The notes beneath the pieces are model-generated. The model searched no databases and was not told the origin of the DNA. It was given only the letters and a program-made list of their open reading frames with translations. Below are positions 5,673 to 11,914 of a stretch of 11,914 nucleotides of DNA, piece after piece. Every line of letters starts with the position of its first letter. The first letter of the stretch is position 1. Location of the stretch: contig JAFAUA010000507.1 of NCBI GenBank assembly GCA_019243595.1, positions 1 to 11,914 on the forward strand. Reading direction: 5' to 3'. Origin of the DNA: Acidimicrobiia bacterium (GTDB lineage Bacteria > Actinomycetota > Acidimicrobiia > Acidimicrobiales > AC-14). The translations under genes were made by a program, and so were the position numbers.

Positions 5673-7223
5673 ATGGCAGACCACCCGATGCAGGAGCGGC
5701 TCGACGCGCTGGCCAAGCGCAGGGAACAGGCCGTGCATGCCGGTTCGGAGCGCGCCGTCGAGCGCCAGCACGCCAAGGGCAAGATGACCGCACGCGAGCG
5801 CGTCGAGTACTTCCTCGACGACGGCTCGTTCGTCGAGCTCGACCAGCTGGCCCGCACACGGGCGGCAGGCTTCGACGAGCGGCCGTACACCGACGGGGTG
5901 ATCACCGGTTGGGGCACCGTCGACGGGCGCAAGGTCTGCGTGTTCTCCCAGGACTTCACCGTGTACGGCGGTTCGCTCGGCGAGGTCTTCGCCGAGAAGA
6001 TCCACAAGGTGATGGACCTGGCGACGTCGGTGGGCGTGCCGTTCATCGGCCTCAACGACGGCGCCGGCGCCCGCATCCAGGAGGGAGTCGTCTCCCTCGC
6101 CATGTACGGCGGGATCTTCCACCGCAACGTCAAGGCGTCGGGGGTCGTGCCCCAGGTCAGCGTGATCCTGGGTCCGTGCGCTGGCGGCGCCGTCTACAGC
6201 CCGGCGATGACCGACTTCATCTACATGGTGCGCGAGACCTCGCACATGTTCATCACCGGCCCCGATGTTGTGAAGGCCGCGACCGGCGAGGACGTCACCC
6301 TTGAGGAGCTCGGCGGCGCCATGACCCACGCCACCAAGTCCGGCGTGGCGACGTTCGTGACCGCCGACGAGAAGGCGTGCCTCGACGAGGTGCGCTACCT
6401 GCTCTCGTTCCTGCCGTCGAACAATCTTGAGGAACCGCCGTGGTTCCAGCCGACCGACGACCCCCAGCGGCGCACGCCGGAGGTCTACGACCTCATCCCG
6501 GCGAGCAACCGCCAGCCCTACGACATGAAGAAGATCGTCGGGGCGATCGTCGACGACGGCGAGTTCTACGAGTACTTCCCGCACTGGGCCCAGAACATCG
6601 TCTGTGGATTCGCTCGCCTCGACGGCCACCCGGTCGGCATCGTCGGCAACCAGCCCCAGATCCTTGCCGGGGTCCTCGACATCGAGTCGGCCGAGAAGGC
6701 CGGGCGCTTCGTACGCACGTGCGACTCGTTCAACATCCCCATCGTGACCTTTGTCGACGTGCCCGGCTTCCTGCCCGGCACCGACCAGGAGTACGGCGGC
6801 ATCATCCGCCACGGCGCCAAGTTGCTCTATGCCTACTGCGAGTCGACGGTGCCGCGCGTGCAGATCGTGACCCGCAAGGCGTACGGCGGCGCCTACGTCG
6901 TCATGAACTCCAAGTCGATCGGTTGCGACCTCGCGTTCGCGTGGCCGTCGTCGGAGTTCGCGGTGATGGGCCCGCGTGAGGCCGTCAACATCATCTACCG
7001 CCGCGAGGTCCAGGAGGCGGCCGACCCCGAGGCACGCGCCGCGGAGCTCGTCGAGGAGTACACCGAGCGGTACGTCCACCCCTACGACGCCGCAGAGCGC
7101 GGCTACATCGACGACGTCATCGACCCCGCCGACACGCGAGGCGTTCTGATCCGCAGCCTGGACATGCTCCGGTCCAAGCGCGAGGAACTGCCGAAGAGAA
7201 AGCATGGCAACGTCCCCCTCTAG
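5673..7223 (+). CDS. pccB: Propionyl-CoA (acyl-CoA) carboxylase carboxyltransferase beta subunit
   Basis: 516 aa, the normal size for PccB/AccD-type subunits. It transfers the carboxyl group from biotin on the alpha subunit to propionyl-CoA, giving (2S)-methylmalonyl-CoA. Two crotonase-like halves are evident. The N-terminal oxyanion segment is 'GPCAGGAVYSPAMTD' (168-181 region) and the C-terminal one is 'RKAYGGAYVVM' (401-411), with 'FVDVPGFLPGTDQEYGGIIR' (360-379) between them. 'IGCDLAFAWPSSEFAVMG' places Asp419 at the position reported as an aspartate in Streptomyces PccB and hydrophobic in acetyl-CoA-specific subunits, favouring propionyl-CoA. I chose ATG 5673 because the family sequence begins just after it; ATG 5688 is an alternative, and the open frame back to 5376 overlaps the divergent gene. 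No biotin carboxylase subunit is in the window. Its end overlaps the epsilon subunit by 20 bases. Confidence 0.93.
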   Translation: MADHPMQERLDALAKRREQAVHAGSERAVERQHAKGKMTARERVEYFLDDGSFVELDQLARTRAAGFDERPYTDGVITGWGTVDGRKVCVFSQDFTVYGGSLGEVFAEKIHKVMDLATSVGVPFIGLNDGAGARIQEGVVSLAMYGGIFHRNVKASGVVPQVSVILGPCAGGAVYSPAMTDFIYMVRETSHMFITGPDVVKAATGEDVTLEELGGAMTHATKSGVATFVTADEKACLDEVRYLLSFLPSNNLEEPPWFQPTDDPQRRTPEVYDLIPASNRQPYDMKKIVGAIVDDGEFYEYFPHWAQNIVCGFARLDGHPVGIVGNQPQILAGVLDIESAEKAGRFVRTCDSFNIPIVTFVDVPGFLPGTDQEYGGIIRHGAKLLYAYCESTVPRVQIVTRKAYGGAYVVMNSKSIGCDLAFAWPSSEFAVMGPREAVNIIYRREVQEAADPEARAAELVEEYTERYVHPYDAAERGYIDDVIDPADTRGVLIRSLDMLRSKREELPKRKHGNVPL

Positions 7224-7386
7224 CGAGGAGATGGCCGCCATCGTCGCCGCCATCGAGCTGGTGTGGCCCAAGCCCGTAGTGGTGGCCCCCGCCCGGCCAC
7301 AGGAGAGCAACTGGAAGTGGTCGGGTCGTTGGTGGGGACCCCTCGACCACGTTTCGGGACGCAAGCGACCGTGGCGTCCGAGGTAG
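7204..7386 (+). CDS. accE: Acyl-CoA carboxylase epsilon subunit
   Basis: 60 aa. Epsilon subunits are small actinobacterial proteins that bind acyl-CoA carboxylase alpha and beta subunits and raise activity. The protein has the expected form: a short helix 'SSEEMAAIVAAIELVW' (6-21), a Pro/Val link, and a Trp-rich basic end with 'SNWKWSGRWWG' and 'RKRPWRPR'. Its ATG lies 20 bases inside the pccB 3' end, preceded by a purine-rich GAAGAGAAAG, which fits translational coupling with the beta subunit. It in turn overlaps the start chosen for the phosphoesterase by 16 bases. Position directly after a carboxyltransferase gene is typical. The call rests on size, position and composition, since the family is very divergent. 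Confidence 0.75.
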   Translation: MATSPSSEEMAAIVAAIELVWPKPVVVAPARPQESNWKWSGRWWGPLDHVSGRKRPWRPR

Positions 7387-8402
7387 CCGCACCGGTCCTC
7401 GAGGTCACCACCGTCGCCGACGACGAGGCCGTCGTCTTCGAGGGCGGCAACGCCCGGATCTACGAAGATCTCGAGCCCGACCGCGACTACGAGGTCGACG
7501 GTGCCGCCTTCCGCACGTTGCCCAGGCCGCCGGGCGAGCGGCTGGCCACCATCGCGACGGTCAACGACGTGCACTTCGGCGAGCTCGAGTGCGGTGTGCT
7601 CGAGGGCCTCGAGCTGGGACCGATCCTGCAGTCCGAGCCCGGCGAGCCGCCGTATCCGGAGACCATGAACAAGGGTGCGATCGCCGAGATCCGCGAGCTG
7701 CAGCCCGACGTCGTCGTGGTCAAGGGCGACCTCACGACCCATGGCAGCGCCGAGGAGTACAAGGCCTTCCTCGACGCCTACGAGCCCGCGTTCGGCGACC
7801 GGCTGTACCACGTGCGCGGGAACCACGACGCCTCGACCGGCGAGACGTTCGCGTCGGACGCCCCGATCGAGGTCGAGCTGCCTGGTGTCCGGCTGGCAAT
7901 TCTCGACACCGTCGTCCCCGAGCACCACACAGGGCAGGTCTCAGCCGAGCAGCTCGACTGGCTCGACGAAGTGGGCGAGCGCAGCGACCGGCCGGTGCTC
8001 GTGTTCGGCCACCACCACGTGTGGAGCCCGCTTTCGAAGAGTCGCGAGGAGACGTACTTCGGGATCAACCCCGACGACTCCGAGAAGCTGGTCGACGTCG
8101 TCGCCCACCGGCCGTCGCTGATCGGCTACTTCGCCGGCCACACCCACCGCAACCGCGTGCGGCGGTTCCCGGCCAGCGGCGATGCACCGTGGGTCGAGGT
8201 GGCGTGCGTGAAGGACTTCCCCGGAGCCTGGGCCGAGTACCGGGTGTTCGAGGGCGGCGTCCTGCAGGTCCACCGGCGCATCTCAACCCCGGACGCCCTC
8301 GAATGGACCGAGCGCACCCGGGCCATGTTCGGCGGCCTCTACCCCTCCTACGCCTTCGGCGAGCTCGCCGACCGCTGCTTCGCTATTTGGCCAAGGGCCT
8401 AG
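7371..8402 (+). CDS. Calcineurin-like metallophosphoesterase (class III phosphodiesterase type)
   Basis: 343 aa from GTG 7371. All five metal-binding blocks of the calcineurin-like superfamily are present in order: DVH (66-68), GD (119-120), GNHD (150-153), GHHH (213-216) and GHTH (256-259). This set resembles CpdA/Rv0805 cyclic-nucleotide phosphodiesterases and related phosphatases, so the substrate is a phosphomono- or diester, identity unknown. Residues 1-55 form a separate, beta-rich lead-in ('DYEVDGAAFRTLPRP' at its end) that looks like a small fibronectin-III-type domain. No signal peptide, so cytosolic. The open frame reaches upstream to GTG 7263, but that part lies inside accE and is low-quality; 7371 gives a sensible N-terminus, without a clear ribosome site. 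It is third in the pccB-accE unit, and its stop overlaps the convergent degenerate GGDEF gene in a shared CTAG. Confidence 0.88.
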   Translation: MASEVAAPVLEVTTVADDEAVVFEGGNARIYEDLEPDRDYEVDGAAFRTLPRPPGERLATIATVNDVHFGELECGVLEGLELGPILQSEPGEPPYPETMNKGAIAEIRELQPDVVVVKGDLTTHGSAEEYKAFLDAYEPAFGDRLYHVRGNHDASTGETFASDAPIEVELPGVRLAILDTVVPEHHTGQVSAEQLDWLDEVGERSDRPVLVFGHHHVWSPLSKSREETYFGINPDDSEKLVDVVAHRPSLIGYFAGHTHRNRVRRFPASGDAPWVEVACVKDFPGAWAEYRVFEGGVLQVHRRISTPDALEWTERTRAMFGGLYPSYAFGELADRCFAIWPRA

Positions 8403-9151
8403 TCGGCCGACGCCACCTCGACCCGGCTCGAGCCGGAGGCCCTGGCGGAGGCGAGGGCGCCGCGGGCCCGGTCGAGGACCTGCTCGGCTTCGAGAGCGTG
8501 GGTCGGGTAGGCGGCGACGCCGGCGGCCAAGCGGACGAGGGCGTCTCGCTGGCGGACCAGGGCGGTGCGCAGGCGCTCGGCGGCCCATACGCCGCCCGCT
8601 TCAGACGTGTCCTCGAGGATGACACCGAAGCTGCTCGCGGACAGCCGGCAGACGGTGTCCGACTCGCGCAGCGTGTCGCGCAGGATGTCGGCGAAGCCGA
8701 CGATGACGTCGTGGCGGCCTTCGTCAGTGGTGTGCTCGACGTCGAGCGTCACGAGCAGCAGGGCGACCGGCTGCAGTTGGCGGCGGGCGGTGGCGATCCG
8801 GTGCTCGAGGGCCGTCTCGAAGTAGTGCTCGCCGAGGAGCCCGGTCTCAGAGTCGCGGACGGCCCCGGCGGCGACGGCCTCGGCCTGCTCGTTGAGGACG
8901 TTGGCCGACTCGAACGCCTCGCGCTCGGCCATCAGGGCGTCTTCGAGCTGGGTGATCTGGCGCTGGAGCTGCTCGGCGTCCTTGTCCTTGTCCCGGAGGC
9001 GGCTGGCGACGACGAGGCACATGCCAGCGGCCGCCACCGCGCACGCGGCCGCGAGGGCGCCCAAGAGCGCCGACCCGACGGTGACTGCGGCGGCTCCCAG
9101 AGCCACCCCAGCCGCGCCGGACAGCAGGCCAAGCAATGCTCGCCGGTCCAT
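8399..9151 (-). CDS. Small membrane protein with degenerate GGDEF domain
   Basis: 250 aa. Two membrane helices fill residues 5-50, then a charged coiled-coil stretch (about 51-92), then a GGDEF-fold domain (about 98-248). The domain can be followed by 'DSETGLLGEHYFE' (for D-x-LTGL-x-NRR-x-F), 'RLSASSFGVIL' (for RLGGDEFxxxL) and 'GVAAYP' near the end. The signature is SASSF (171-175) and the FKxxND metal/substrate block is missing ('LDVEHTTDEG'), so cyclase activity is very unlikely. The inhibitory I-site RESD (162-165) is intact and lies exactly five residues before the signature position, so the protein may bind c-di-GMP as a receptor. It follows the mutase gene on the same strand after 52 bases, which suggests but does not prove co-transcription. 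The stop is shared in a CTAG with the convergent phosphoesterase. Confidence 0.85.
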   Translation of the reverse strand: MDRRALLGLLSGAAGVALGAAAVTVGSALLGALAAACAVAAAGMCLVVASRLRDKDKDAEQLQRQITQLEDALMAEREAFESANVLNEQAEAVAAGAVRDSETGLLGEHYFETALEHRIATARRQLQPVALLLVTLDVEHTTDEGRHDVIVGFADILRDTLRESDTVCRLSASSFGVILEDTSEAGGVWAAERLRTALVRQRDALVRLAAGVAAYPTHALEAEQVLDRARGALASARASGSSRVEVASAD

Positions 9152-9203
9152 ATCCTCAGACCATCGGCCAAGACGGTCGCCGAATCAAGCTGAAATCGGC
9201 GGC

Positions 9204-11144
9204 CTAGCCGGCTCGGTGGGCCTCGGCCAGGGCGGCGATCTCCTCCATCATGCGGGTGATCTGGAAGTCCTTGGGCGTGTAGACCGCGGCCACGCCCAGG
9301 CTCTCGAGCTTGGCTTGGTCCTCGGCGGGGATGATCCCGCCGACGATCACGGGCGCGTCGACGCCGTTCTCGCCCAGCAGGCGGATGATCTCGGGCACCA
9401 GCTCGAGGTGGCTTCCCGACAGGATCGAGATGCCGACGACATCGACGTCCTCGTCCCGTGCAGCCGCCGCGATCTGCTCGGGTGTGAGGCGTATGCCCTG
9501 GTAGACGACCTCCATGCCCGCATCCCGGGCTGCCACTGCCACCTGCTCGGCGCCGTTGGAGTGACCGTCGAGGCCGGGCTTGGCGACCAGCAGTCGAGGC
9601 GGTCCGCCGGGCAGCTTCTGCAGGTGCTCGGCCAGCTTGCCCAGGCCGTTCTTGCGTCTCCCGACGGCGGCGGCGACGCCCGTCGGCGCCCGATACTCGC
9701 CGAAGACCTCGCGCAGGGCGCCCGCCCACTCGCCGGTGGTGCCGCCGGCGTGGGCCAGCTCGATGGTGGCGGCCATGACGTTCTCGTCGGACGAAGCCGC
9801 GGTGCGAAGGTGGTCGAGGGCCCGCTCGACGGCGTCGTTGTCGCGCTCGGCCCGCCAGGCCCGCACGTCCTCTTTCATGTCGGCCTCCGCCGCGGGGTCG
9901 ACCCGCAGGATGATCTCCTCGCCCGAGAGCGGTGACTCGGCGGTCTCGGGGAAGACGTTGACGCCGACGACCTTGAGGTCGCCCTCCTCGATGCGCCGGG
10001 CCCGCTCGGTCTCGGAGCGCACGATCCGGCCCTTGATCTCGTCGATGGCCTCGAAGGCGCCGCCGAGGGCGAGCACGTCGTCGAGCTCGGCCTGGGCAGC
10101 CTCCATGAGCTCGGACGTTCGGGCCTTGATGACCTTCGATCCCTCGAAGATGTCGCCGTACTCCAGCAGGTCGGTCTCGAGGGCCAGCACCTGCTGGATG
10201 CGCAGCGACCATTGCTGGTCCCAAGGGCGCGGGAGCCCGAGCGCCTCGTTCCAGCACGGCAGCTGGATGGCCCGCGCCCGGGCGTCTTTGGACAGCGTGA
10301 CCCCAAGCATCTCCAGCACGATGCGTTGCAGGTTGTTCTCGGGCTGGGACTCGGTGAGTCCGAGCGAGTTGACCTGCACGCCGTAGCGGAAGCGGCGCAG
10401 CTTGGGATCGGTGACGCCATAGCGCTCGGCGCAGATGCGATCCCACATCTTGGTGAAGGCGCGCATCTTGCACGTCTCCTCGATGAAGCGGATGCCGGCA
10501 TCCACGAAGAACGAGATGCTGCCGACGACCTGCGGGAAATCGTCGGGCTCCACCTGCCCCGACTCCCGCACCGCATCGAGCACGGCCACCGCAGTGGCGA
10601 GCCCGAAGGCGAGCTCCTGCACCGGAGTCGCCCCCGCCTCTTGCAGGTGGTACGGGCAGACATTGATCGGGTTCCACTTCGGGGCGTGCTTCGCGGCCCA
10701 GGCGATCGTGTCGACGATCAGCCGGCGGCTGGGCTCGGGCGGGAAGATGTACGTGCCCCGAGACAGGTACTCCTTGACGATGTCGTTCTGGGTCGTGCCC
10801 GCCAGCACCCGCGTGTCGACGCCCTGCTCCTCGGCGTGTGCGACGTAGAGACCCATGAGCCAGGCGGCGGTGGCGTTGATCGTCATCGACGTGTTCATCT
10901 CGCCGACGGGGATGCCATCCATCAGCTGGCGCATGTGGCCGAGGTGGGCGACGGGAACGCCGACCTTGCCGACCTCGCCCCTGGCCTCCGGAGAGTCGGG
11001 GTCGTAGCCGGTCTGGGTCGGGAGGTCGAAGGCGATCGACAGCCCGGTCTGGCCCTTGGCCAGGTTCGTCCGGTACAGCTCGTTGGACGCGCGTGCCGAG
11101 GAATGCCCCGAGTACGTGCGCATCACCCAGGGCTTGTCGGGCAC
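9204..11144 (-). CDS. ecm: B12-dependent acyl-CoA mutase, ethylmalonyl-CoA mutase (MeaA) type
   Basis: 646 aa from GTG 11144. Single-chain adenosylcobalamin mutase that rearranges (2R)-ethylmalonyl-CoA to (2S)-methylsuccinyl-CoA. A TIM barrel (about 5-500) is followed by a linker and the cobalamin domain (about 515-640), with DGHSNG (526-531, base-off His528), SIL (573-575) and VGG (601-603). Catalytic residues common to acyl-CoA mutases are seen: Tyr47 in TGYD, Arg129 in 'YLSRGTYIFPP', His166 in 'PYHLQEAGA'. The Ecm-type features are 'FDLPTQTGYDPD' (methylmalonyl-CoA mutase has FDLATHRGYD), 'MNTSMTINATAAWL', SRGTYIFPP rather than xRNTY, and a length near 650 rather than about 730. The start is set by an excellent GAGGAG five bases upstream; the open frame back to 11780 lies over hbd. 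It lies 23 bases after hbd, so both are probably one operon. Confidence 0.9.
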   Translation of the reverse strand: MPDKPWVMRTYSGHSSARASNELYRTNLAKGQTGLSIAFDLPTQTGYDPDSPEARGEVGKVGVPVAHLGHMRQLMDGIPVGEMNTSMTINATAAWLMGLYVAHAEEQGVDTRVLAGTTQNDIVKEYLSRGTYIFPPEPSRRLIVDTIAWAAKHAPKWNPINVCPYHLQEAGATPVQELAFGLATAVAVLDAVRESGQVEPDDFPQVVGSISFFVDAGIRFIEETCKMRAFTKMWDRICAERYGVTDPKLRRFRYGVQVNSLGLTESQPENNLQRIVLEMLGVTLSKDARARAIQLPCWNEALGLPRPWDQQWSLRIQQVLALETDLLEYGDIFEGSKVIKARTSELMEAAQAELDDVLALGGAFEAIDEIKGRIVRSETERARRIEEGDLKVVGVNVFPETAESPLSGEEIILRVDPAAEADMKEDVRAWRAERDNDAVERALDHLRTAASSDENVMAATIELAHAGGTTGEWAGALREVFGEYRAPTGVAAAVGRRKNGLGKLAEHLQKLPGGPPRLLVAKPGLDGHSNGAEQVAVAARDAGMEVVYQGIRLTPEQIAAAARDEDVDVVGISILSGSHLELVPEIIRLLGENGVDAPVIVGGIIPAEDQAKLESLGVAAVYTPKDFQITRMMEEIAALAEAHRAG

Positions 11145-11149
11145 GGCTA

Positions 11150-11155
11150 CTCCTC
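11150..11155 (-). promoter_or_regulatory. Ribosome-binding site of ecm
   Basis: GAGGAG (read on the minus strand) ends five bases before GTG 11144 and lies in the 23-base gap after the hbd stop. It decides the mutase start against far upstream in-frame codons and is the strongest ribosome site in the window. Confidence 0.85.
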
Positions 11156-11167
11156 TACTGCTGTCGA

Positions 11168-11914
11168 TTACTTCTTGCTGTAATCGTAAAAGCCCTTGCC
11201 GGACTTCCGACCCAGCTGCTCGGCGGCGACCATCCGCTTGAGCAGCGGCACCGGCGCGTAGTTGGGGTCGCGGAACTCGGCGTACAGGGCCTCGATGATC
11301 GCCAGCGAGGTGTCGAGGCCGACGAGGTCGAGCAGGGCGAGCGGCCCCATCGGGAAGTTGCACCCGCCCTTCATCGCCTCGTCGATGTCCTCGCGCGTGG
11401 CAACGCCGTTCTCCAGCAAACGCACGGCGTTGTTCAGGTACGGGAACAGCAGGGCGTTCACGATGAACCCGGCCTGATCCTTGACCTCGACCGGTGCCTT
11501 CCCGCACGCCTCGGCGAAGGCCCGTGCCTCGGCGATGGTCTCGTCGTCGGCGGTGAGCGGCCGGACGACCTCGACGAGGGACATCATCGGCGCCGGGTTG
11601 AAGAAGTGGATGCCGCAGACCTTGTTGGGCCGCCCGGTCTCCATCGCCATCTCGATCACCGGCAGCGTCGACGTGTTCGTCGCCAGGATCGTGGCCTCGC
11701 CGCAGATGCGATCGAGCTCGTTGAACAGTTCCTTCTTGGTCGCGAGGTCCTCGACGACGGACTCGATGACGAGGTCGCACGCGGCCAGATCGCCGAGGTC
11801 GGACGTCCCCGTGACACGCTGCAGGGCGCCGTCGCGGTCCTCCTCGGACAGGCGGCCCTTCTCGACCTGCTTGTTGAGTGACTTCTCGAGACCGGCGATG
11901 GTCTTGTCGGCGGT
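11168..11914 (-). CDS. hbd: 3-hydroxybutyryl-CoA dehydrogenase, N-terminus beyond window
   Basis: 248 codons to the stop TAA (complement of 11168-11170); the frame stays open to the window edge, so the N-terminal GxGxxG nucleotide-binding loop is missing only because it lies outside. The enzyme interconverts acetoacetyl-CoA and (S)-3-hydroxybutyryl-CoA with NAD(P)H. Visible are the second part of the Rossmann domain ('CDLVIESVVEDLATKK'), 'ATNTSTLPV' with the conserved Ser/Asn region, then 'GIHFFNPAPMMSLVEVV' with the catalytic His103-Glu115 pair (fragment numbering; 12 residues apart as in the family). The helical C-terminal domain includes 'AGFIVNALLFPYLNNA' and ends 'GRKSGKGFYDYSKK'. The total would be about 285-290 aa, typical of a stand-alone Hbd and not of a fused FadB. 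First gene of the hbd-ecm pair. Confidence 0.9.
   Translation of the reverse strand, partial: TADKTIAGLEKSLNKQVEKGRLSEEDRDGALQRVTGTSDLGDLAACDLVIESVVEDLATKKELFNELDRICGEATILATNTSTLPVIEMAMETGRPNKVCGIHFFNPAPMMSLVEVVRPLTADDETIAEARAFAEACGKAPVEVKDQAGFIVNALLFPYLNNAVRLLENGVATREDIDEAMKGGCNFPMGPLALLDLVGLDTSLAIIEALYAEFRDPNYAPVPLLKRMVAAEQLGRKSGKGFYDYSKK

Noticed and set aside
5034..7928. Long open frame (964 codons) on the minus strand across pccB and the phosphoesterase.
   Set aside because: It is antisense to two genes with complete catalytic motifs, and its protein is low-complexity Arg/Gly/Ala/Val text typical of a high-GC shadow frame. Only real minus-strand coding here is the short Rpf-like gene in another frame.
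7589..9193. Plus-strand 534-codon open frame over the phosphoesterase and degenerate GGDEF gene.
   Set aside because: Arg/Gly/Pro-rich translation without motifs; a shadow of genes on both strands.
9152..9203. Terminator or small gene between the mutase and the degenerate GGDEF gene.
   Set aside because: The 52 bases show no convincing stem-loop with T-run and no open frame of note.
8932..10677. Minus-strand 581-codon open frame inside the mutase gene.
   Set aside because: Out-of-frame shadow of ecm, with no recognisable domain.
11145..11167. Cobalamin riboswitch before the B12-dependent mutase.
   Set aside because: Only 23 bases separate hbd and ecm, holding just the ribosome site. A riboswitch could exist upstream of hbd, outside the window.
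11145..11780. N-terminal extension of the mutase open frame up to 11780.
   Set aside because: It lies over hbd in another frame, is Arg-rich, and the GAGGAG at 11150-11155 sets the start at GTG 11144.

Overview
The window looks like a piece of chromosome from a high-GC actinobacterium. The evidence is an acyl-CoA carboxylase epsilon subunit, an Rpf-like muralytic enzyme, an actinobacterial-type 5'-3' exonuclease, frequent GTG starts and very tight gene packing. The gene content would suit Acidimicrobiia or a relative, but that placement is inferred and cannot be proved from this stretch. No rRNA, tRNA, insertion sequence, phage gene, CRISPR array or attachment site was seen.

Layout. The left edge holds the 3' end of a medium-chain dehydrogenase/reductase gene, probably crotonyl-CoA carboxylase/reductase (ccr). 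It is translationally coupled to a methylmalonyl/ethylmalonyl-CoA epimerase gene (epi) and followed by a small zinc-ribbon gene. Converging on these from the right (minus strand) is a two-gene unit: a membrane-bound GGDEF-EAL cyclic-di-GMP enzyme and a sulfotransferase, joined by a TGATG overlap. Divergent from this unit is a 5'-3' exonuclease gene (plus), which ends one base from a convergent Rpf/transglycosylase-like gene (minus). Next comes a plus-strand run of three overlapping genes: the propionyl-CoA carboxylase carboxyltransferase subunit, its epsilon subunit, and a calcineurin-like metallophosphoesterase. The right part is a minus-strand run: a 3-hydroxybutyryl-CoA dehydrogenase gene (cut by the window end), an ethylmalonyl-CoA-mutase-type B12 mutase gene, and a small membrane protein with a degenerate GGDEF domain.

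How they fit together. Hbd, Ccr, Epi, Ecm and PccB are enzymes of the ethylmalonyl-CoA pathway, which assimilates acetyl-CoA through crotonyl-CoA and ethylmalonyl-CoA to propionyl-CoA and methylmalonyl-CoA. The same enzymes can supply ethylmalonyl-CoA and methylmalonyl-CoA extender units. Interleaved with them are two c-di-GMP-related proteins with opposite defects. One keeps the catalytic GGDEF and EAL residues but has lost the inhibitory I-site; the other has lost the GGDEF active site but keeps a perfectly spaced RxxD I-site. No gap between genes exceeds about 131 bases, and no clear intrinsic terminators were found.
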